Source: Coemansia sp. RSA 922 (lineage: Eukaryota > Kickxellomycota > Kickxellomycetes > Kickxellales > Kickxellaceae). From it: a stretch of DNA of 13,299 bases. The stretch spans positions 1 through 13,299 of the forward strand of contig JANBQS010000698.1 in the NCBI GenBank assembly GCA_027577415.1. The letters are read 5' to 3'. This document shows positions 8,070 through 13,299 of the stretch, piece by piece (within the stretch, counting starts at the first letter, position 1; the number at the start of each line of letters is the position of its first letter). Position numbers and translations under genes: made by a program. A model generated the notes under the pieces. That model did not search any database. It was not told the DNA's origin and saw only the letters and a program-made list of their open reading frames with translations.

Positions 8070-9524
8070 ATGAGCAGCACGGACGTCGACCAGCAGATTG
8101 AGATATGGAAGATGAAGCGGCTCATTAAGAGCCTGTCGTTGGCACGCGGGTAAGTTTCGGAATTTAGTCCATATCAGTGTCGCAGCCGAGGCACCTCAGA
8201 CACGCTTAACATTGTATGTGACATACTAAGTCCCTTGTATAAATACACCCATGTCCTCATTTATTTCGATAGAAGTGGAACGTCGATGATTTCGCTAGTC
8301 ATGCCGCCAAAGGACCAGATTTCGATTATGAACAACACGCTGACCAACGAGTACGGAACCGCCTCCAACATCAAGTCTCGTGTCAATCGTCTATCCGTTT
8401 TGTCGGCCATTACATCGGCGCAACAGTGTCTGAAGCATTACTCGCGGGTACCACCAAAAGGACTAGTGGTCTACTGTGGCACCATTCTGACAGATGAGGG
8501 CAAGGAGAAGAAGGTCAGCATCCATTTTGAGCCCTTCAAGCCCATTAACACGAGCTTGTACCTGTGTGACAACAAGTTCCATGTGGAGGCGCTGCAAGAG
8601 CTGCTCGACAACGATAGCAGCTTTGGTTTCATTATTATCGACGGTAACGGCTGTCTCTACGGCCGTGTGACTGGTAATAATCGCGAGGTTCTCACGCATT
8701 TTTCTGTTGACCTGCCCAAGAAGCACGGCCGTGGTGGTCAGTCCGCGCAGCGTTTCGGTCGCATTCGTGAGGAGAAGCGTCACCATTATTTGCGCAAGGT
8801 CGCTGAAACCGCTACGCAGGTCTTTATCTCCAACAACAGGGTCAATGATACTGGTATCATCTTGGCTGGTTCCGCAGAGTTCAAGAACGACCTGATGAAG
8901 TCCGACCTGTTTGATCCCCGTATGCGCGCAAAGGTCGTCAATATCGTCGATGTGTCGTATGGTGGCGTGAATGGATTCGACCAGGCTATTTCTCTGTCGC
9001 AGGAGTGCCTGTCGAATGTCAAACTGGTGCAGGAGACCAAGCTCATCGAGAAGCTATTTGACGAGATTTCTCTAGACACTGGCAAGTATGCCTACGGTAT
9101 CCAGGATACGCTAAGGGCCTTGGACATGGGTGCTGTCGAGACCCTGATTGTGTGGGAGAGCTTGGACGTTAACCGGGTTATGCTTAACGGCCCTGATGGC
9201 ATCGAGGTTGAGCGGTTCTTTACGCCGGCTCAGGAGGCTGATCGGTCGAATTACGTGGACAAGGAGACTGGCGCTGAGCTCGAGGTTAAGGAGAAGATGC
9301 CTATGCTCGAGTGGCTGACCGAGGTTTACAAGGAGAAGGGTGCGACACTAGAGTTTGTCACGGATCGTTCAACCGTGGGCTCGCAGTTCGTCAAGGGATT
9401 TGGCGGCATGGGCGGTCTGTTGCGCTACAAGATGGATGTGACTACGCTCGATGGTGATGATAACGATATGTACTATGACGACGACGAGGAGATTGTGAAC
9501 GACGACGATGATTACTTCTTCTAA
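8070..9524 (+). CDS. SUP45: Translation termination factor eRF1, copy A
   Basis: Class I release factor: reads all three stop codons in the ribosomal A site and triggers peptide release with eRF3. Exons 8070-8149 and 8273-9524 join in phase 2 (GG|A) to give 443 residues, near the usual 437. N domain: GTS (29-31), NIKS (59-62) with the usual following Arg63, and YLCDNKF (123-129), the YxCxxxF stop-reading motif. M domain: GGQ (181-183), the peptide-release catalytic motif. The C domain for eRF3 binding follows, ending in an acidic tail (about 425-443, Asp-rich, YFF end). Residues 38-44 keep the usual PPKDQIS. Oddity: after GGQ it reads [12 protein letters not shown], with Glu where the family usually has Met and Gly where it usually has Ala. 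Lys codons are mostly AAG and third positions GC-rich, suggesting this is the better expressed copy (inference). It starts a tandem pair with the next gene; it faces NMT across a shared promoter. Confidence 0.97.
8150..8272 (+). other. Intron of eRF1 copy A (123 nt)
   Basis: Donor GTAAGT, branch candidate TACTAAG at 8224-8230, acceptor GATAG, inserted in phase 2 within the codon after ARG. It has the same position, phase and length as the intron of copy B. The 10-mer AGTGTCGCAG (8176-8185) is nearly kept at the same offset in copy B. Confidence 0.9.
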
Positions 9525-9987
9525 ATTCTGGTGACACTAGACTCTTCCATCCTTGGTCTGACTGAGTAGAGGTATCATTTGTCAGGCATGGTCTTTTATT
9601 CTTAATACTATTTATGAAACACTTCATTGCTCTTTGAATAGCAGCATCGTACATCTTTTTTTTCCCGGTGCTTTGTTTGTGCAATTGTCTGGCGACTATG
9701 AACATACTCGCCTCAATGACCTTTATAATTATTGAGAGCATTGCTTTCAAAGCATGCCACCCAAGCATTACCTTCAAAGTGGGATGGCAGAGCTTTATAT
9801 TCAAAGCCTTTGAACATGTCTCTTTTCTTTTTGGGCTTCAACCACTACTCACGCAGCTCGCAAGTCTTTGCTCTCTTTCTTTCATCCACAATTATTATTT
9901 TATTTTCCAAAAGCTTTCCCATTTTTTTTACACTATTATTGCCATCAAACACGCACAAACTTGTCCATAACAAAGCCAATACCGACC
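9525..9987. promoter_or_regulatory. Intergenic region between the two eRF1 genes
   Basis: 463 bases with the copy A 3' end and the copy B promoter; no gene seen. A T run (9656-9663) lies at the left. CTTTGAA occurs at 9632-9638. The right third is CT- and T-rich (about 9821-9940), as is usual before highly expressed fungal genes, and ends in AACAAAGCC shortly before the copy B start at 9988. The phased TTCAAAG array is listed separately. Confidence 0.55.
9746..9814. promoter_or_regulatory. Phased TTCAAAG array upstream of eRF1 copy B
   Basis: TTCAAAG occurs at 9746-9752, 9773-9779 and 9800-9806, exactly 27 bp apart each time. The third copy is followed after one base by its inverse CTTTGAA (9808-9814), making TTCAAAG-C-CTTTGAA. 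The bases between copies do not repeat, so this is not a simple tandem duplication. CTTTGWW is the established core bound by HMG-box factors of the TCF/LEF type, and fungal HMG proteins such as Ste11 bind related CTTTG sites; binding here is inference. The array lies 174-242 bases upstream of the copy B start and is absent upstream of copy A. Confidence 0.45.
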
Positions 9988-11460
9988 ATGAGCACTACAG
10001 ATGTCGACCAGCAAGTTGAGATATGGAAGATGAAGCGTCTTATCAAGGGTCTCTCAATGGCTAGAGGGTAAGCTTCCGCCTGCTTGTCAATGTTAGTGCC
10101 GCAGCAAATACTACACAATGTATGTTTTTCTAATCCATCTAAATACTTTGCCTTGCTCTACACGTAAATTTTTTATTGTTTATTTGATAGAAGTGGTACG
10201 TCAATGATTTCGCTGGTAAGAAAACCTGGTGACCAGATTGCAGAAGCAAACAGATTGCTGGTTAAGGAATACGGAACTGCGTCCAACATCAAGTCGCACG
10301 TTAACCGTCTCTCTGTGTTGTCGGCCATTACATCGGCGCAACAGTGTCTGAAGCATTATCCGCGGACGCCCAAAAATGGCCTTGTCGTATTCTGTGGTAC
10401 CATTCTGACAGATGAGGGCAAGGAAAAGAAGGTCAGCATCCATTTTGAGCCCTTCAAGCCCATCAACACGACCCTGTATATGTGTGACAACAAGTTCCAC
10501 GTTGACGCACTACAAGAGCTTCTAGAAAATGATAGCAGCTTTGGTTTCATTATCATTGACGGTAACGGCTGTCTTTTTGGTCGAGTAACTGGAAACACTC
10601 GTGAAATTATCACGCAGTTCACTGTCGACCTGCCCAAAAAGCATGGTCGTGGTGGTCAGTCCGCAGCGCGTTTTGGACGTATTCGTATGGAGAAACGCCA
10701 ACATTATGTCCGCAAGGTTACTGAACATGCTGTCTCCTCATTTATCTCCAGTTCCACCAATATGGTTACTGAAACAGGCATTGTCGTGGCTGGCTCGGCC
10801 GAGTTCAAGCATGAGTTGCAGAAATCAGACCTGTTGGACCCACGCATTCGGGCCAAGATTATTGATACCATCGACGTGTCTTATGGTGGCGTAAACGGTT
10901 TCGACCAAGCTATTACTCTGTCGCAGGCGGCGCTTTCTAATGTCAAACTGGTGCAAGAGTCAAAACTTATTGGAAAGTTCTTTGACGAATTGGCTCTTGA
11001 CACTGGCAAATATGCCTATGGTGTTCAGAGCACGCTAAAGGCTTTGGATATGAGAGTCATTGAGACCCTTATTGTTTGGGAGAACTTGGATGTCAATCGA
11101 GTTGTCCTCCATCGTCCAGATGGTACTGAAGTTGAGCGCTTCCTTACACCAACCGAGGAGGCAGACAGATCGAATTATTTGGATAGTGAGACTGGCGTTG
11201 AACTAGAGTTCCAGGAGAGGATGCCTTTGCTTGAGTGGTTGGCTGAGGTCTATAAGGAGAAGGGCGCTCAACTGGAGCTTGTTACTGACTGCTCGACCTT
11301 GGGCTCACAGTTCGTCAAGGGATTTGGCGGTATAGGCGCTCTGCTACGCTACAAGATGGATATGGCCCAACTTGACGAGAACGAGGACAACGATATGTAC
11401 TATGACCTCGACGAGGAGGTTGAGGAAGATAATGAGGATGAGGATGGCTACTTTTTCTAA
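9988..11460 (+). CDS. Translation termination factor eRF1, copy B (tandem paralogue)
   Basis: Second complete eRF1 gene, 463 bp after copy A. Exons 9988-10067 and 10191-11460 join in the same phase-2 site; 449 residues. It keeps GTS (29-31), NIKS (59-62), YMCDNKF (123-129) and GGQ (181-183), so it should be able to recognise stop codons and release peptides. By eye about three quarters or more of residues match copy A. Deviations cluster in the N domain: residues 37-40 read RKPG instead of MPPK, 44-49 are also altered, and His63 replaces the highly conserved Arg after NIKS. The M domain is more usual than in copy A ([11 protein letters not shown]). The tail is longer and Glu-rich. Lys codons mix AAA and AAG and third positions are less GC-rich than in copy A. 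There are no stops or frameshifts, so this is not a pseudogene. A specialised or conditional release factor is possible; simple redundancy is the alternative. Confidence 0.95.
10068..10190 (+). other. Intron of eRF1 copy B (123 nt)
   Basis: Donor GTAAGC, acceptor GATAG, phase 2, at the same codon and of the same length as in copy A. Most of the sequence has diverged, but AGTGCCGCAG (10095-10104) sits almost exactly where copy A has AGTGTCGCAG, and both introns end in TTATTT followed by GATAG. This shows that the duplication copied an intron-containing gene and was not a retrocopy. Confidence 0.9.
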
Positions 11461-11828
11461 ACTATATTGTCGAATTTCTTTCCTTTTTCATTTTTTTTAG
11501 GCTAACTACCATTTTAAGGCGTCAAATATTGTCGCCAAATCAATAAACATAAGAGTTTAGAGTACTTATCTTGCCTAGGTGTAGTAAATATATTCATTGG
11601 AGCTGTGGCCACTAATAATTGTCAAGTCAACAGAGGCTTGGGCCTGTTGAGGTTCCAGATCTCAATATCGTATGCATATTTTTTTTTTCAACTTTGGTAC
11701 CCACAAGGAATGGCTTATGTGTGCAGCACTGACCACATTAATTGAGGGAACTAAATTATACATCTATTGTCTTTGCACTTATCCATTCCCCTTTATTGCC
11801 ATTTTACGTACGCGCTCCGCTAGTTCAA
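11461..11828. promoter_or_regulatory. eRF1 copy B 3' end and EEF2KMT promoter region
   Basis: 368 bases without a supported gene. AATAAA at 11542-11547 is a good polyadenylation signal for copy B, 82 bases after its stop. A 7-bp inverted repeat (TCAACAG 11627-11633, CTGTTGA 11644-11650) could form a weak hairpin. A T run at 11681-11689 and the pyrimidine-rich stretch 11766-11805 probably belong to the promoter and leader of the next gene. No clear TATA box was found. Confidence 0.5.
11542..11547 (+). terminator. Polyadenylation signal AATAAA of eRF1 copy B
   Basis: This is a perfect AATAAA 82 bases after the copy B stop codon, in AT-rich DNA, on the coding strand and at a usual distance. It is the clearest such signal in the window. 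Confidence 0.5.
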
Positions 11829-13299
11829 ATGGATCAGAAATGTGTTATCTGCAAAAGCGCGACATACCACGAGCATGACGCGCTGATCACCAGCCTTCGA
11901 AAGCAGTTCTGGCAAATGATACCCATGCGCCACTTTATCTGGGTAAGCATCAAGCAGCCATTATATTTTTTGTATGCAGACACAACTTAGTTATTTGGAG
12001 CGGGTTAACTTTCCACAATGATGCTAAACCTCTACTTAAAACGAATAGGGGGACTGGGAGTCGACTGATCTAGAGCGCGATGAAAACGCTGCGCTACTGG
12101 CTTGTGTGCGAGTTCAGGGCGAAGTAATGAAGACGATAATATTCCACGAACATACGACGTCACACAGCCCTTCACACCGGTACATCGTGCTGTTCCTGAA
12201 AAAATATATCGAAAAGATCGAGAGCACGCCCAACTACGATCTAGACGACGAGCTTATGGAGTTTTACGTGTCGTTGGCCGCAACTACTAACTTGTCAGCT
12301 GGTTCCACTGGAATGTGCTACAAGACGTACACGCTGGATAAGGAGCAGTACACAAAGGTGGTTCTGAATGAGGAGCAAATGATGATCTCGCAGGGGACTA
12401 CTGGATTACAAACTTGGGAGGCGAGTCTTCGACTGGCAGATTTCTTTGTTGAGCACCCAGGTAAGCTTCTGGTATGCATATATTAGATGTTGTTCGCTTT
12501 TTTTGCGTGGCCATTTCCTTACCATCTAGGAAATGCGTGACGTACAAGCAATGGGTATATACCTACTAACGACTTTGCAACTTGTGTAGACATTGTCCGT
12601 GGACAAAAGGTCGTTGAGCTGGGCGCTGGCTGTGGATTAGCAGGTAAGACAGAGCCTATATTGTTCATGTTCCTTCCAGGCAAGATGGCATGCAAATACA
12701 CGTGTAAATGTTGCCATATCAATGAGTGTATTGCGTGATAGAGGAATTCGTCCAGATGACATGTCACTGCCTTGAGGTATAGCCTGAATATGCCTTCAAA
12801 GTACCGAGTCTTGCATATATTTGCTCTTGTGCTCACGTGTGTAGGGTTTACATGTGCCGCGGTTGGCGCAGCTCACGTTTTGTCGACTGATTGCAGCGCC
12901 ACAGTTCTCAAGCTACTAGAGAGCAACCGTCAAAAGAGTAAGCATCAACCGAGCTAGTATGTAATACAGAGATGTTGTCACATATTTACTAATGACGTGC
13001 TTGTACAATGTGTTACGGAATATGACTTGGTAGATCCCGCATTCAAGGACAGCGTGCAAGTGGTGGAGCTCGACTGGGAACACACTGACGAGTGCGCTAA
13101 GCTTTCAGACAGTGCTGATGTTGTCATTGGAGCGGACATTGTAAGTTTTTTTTGAGCGCAATCTGCTTATATGGCATATTCCCGCTTGGTACTCGCATCA
13201 TCGATACACCTGACTCTTTTTGTGTGTGTGTTTCCTTTCTTGTGGTGTAGACATATGACCCGACCATCGTACCCGTGCTTGTGAATGCGCTCAAGGAAA
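11829..13299 (+). CDS. EFM3: eEF2-lysine methyltransferase (EEF2KMT/EFM3), 3' end outside window
   Basis: SAM-dependent methyltransferase of the FAM86 type, which methylates a lysine of elongation factor 2. Exons: 11829-11942, 12049-12460, 12590-12643, 12845-12937, 13034-13140 and 13251 to the right edge; introns of 106, 129, 201, 96 and 110 nt. All donors are GTAAG(T/C/A) and all phases agree. TACTAAC (12564-12570) and TACTAAT (12987-12993) are good branch sites. The visible 276 residues begin MDQKCVICK; the FAM86 N-terminal part has FWQMIPMRHFIW (27-38). The GTTGLQTWEA block (155-164) is typical of this family. Motif I is ELGAGCG (185-191), the acidic ribose-binding position is D209 (STD), and the catalytic-region motif is GADITYDP (257-264). 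It ends at LKE with about 50-100 residues likely missing. The first exon contains two Cys (CVIC) but no clear zinc motif. It stands beside the two eRF1 genes; co-regulation is not shown. The reaction is inferred from family. Confidence 0.9.

Noticed and set aside
8235..8272. Possible N-terminal extension of eRF1 copy A running in frame with exon 2
   Set aside because: This is intron sequence; the true N-terminus MSSTDVDQQ lies in the upstream exon and matches copy B exactly in position and phase.
9988..11460. Copy B read as Dom34/Pelota or as a pseudogene
   Set aside because: It has NIKS, YxCxxxF and GGQ, the hallmarks of true eRF1, and an intact frame with correct splice sites.
8070..11460. 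eRF1 pair as an assembly duplication
   Set aside because: The two copies differ at many residues, in most of the intron and in flanking DNA, which an artefact would not give.
11627..11650. 7-bp inverted repeat TCAACAG/CTGTTGA
   Set aside because: The stem is short with a 10-nt loop and no U run after it; this can occur by chance and no role is supported.
12020..12030. ATGATGC in EEF2KMT intron 1, similar to a snoRNA C box
   Set aside because: It has one mismatch to RUGAUGA and there is no D box (CUGA) or terminal stem in the 106-nt intron.
12697..12706. 10-bp palindrome TACACGTGTA in EEF2KMT intron 3
   Set aside because: It contains an E-box core but lies isolated inside an intron; there is no further support.

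Overview
This is nuclear DNA of a eukaryote, almost certainly a fungus. Genes are compact, monocistronic and on both strands, with few short spliceosomal introns (donor GTAAGT/GTAAGC, branch site near TACTAAC, acceptor TAG). Intergenic regions are T-rich and CT-rich. The gene set is conserved fungal housekeeping, and one gene belongs to a voltage-sensor-like family I associate mainly with fungi. I cannot place the phylum from sequence alone; an early-diverging (zygomycete-grade) fungus is a guess. I see no operon, CRISPR array, tRNA, rRNA, virus or transposon.

Layout, left to right. 1-818: no confident gene, but signals of a leftward gene (minus-strand TATA box, CT-rich leader, a plausible intron 3' end near the edge). 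819-3011 (+): GPI10/PIG-B mannosyltransferase, three exons. 3371-5002 (+): Ariadne-type RBR E3 ubiquitin ligase, one exon. 5084-5988 (-): four-helix voltage-sensor-like membrane protein with a first exon of only 20 nt. 6122-7636 (-): N-myristoyltransferase, intronless. 7637-8069: shared upstream region between divergent genes. 8070-9524 (+) and 9988-11460 (+): two tandem, complete, diverged eRF1 (translation termination factor) genes, each with one intron at the same site and of the same length. 11829 to the right edge (+): eEF2-lysine methyltransferase (EEF2KMT/EFM3), six exons visible, running out of the window.

Functionally the left half covers membrane and protein modification (GPI anchor assembly, ubiquitination, a membrane sensor-like protein, N-myristoylation). 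The right half is about translation (two eRF1 copies and the eEF2 methyltransferase). I see no new defence or mobile system. The most interesting feature is the eRF1 pair. Both copies keep the NIKS, YxCxxxF and GGQ motifs, yet they deviate from the usual eRF1 sequence in different domains, show patches of near-identical DNA that suggest gene conversion, and differ upstream: copy B is preceded by a 27-bp-phased TTCAAAG array that copy A lacks.
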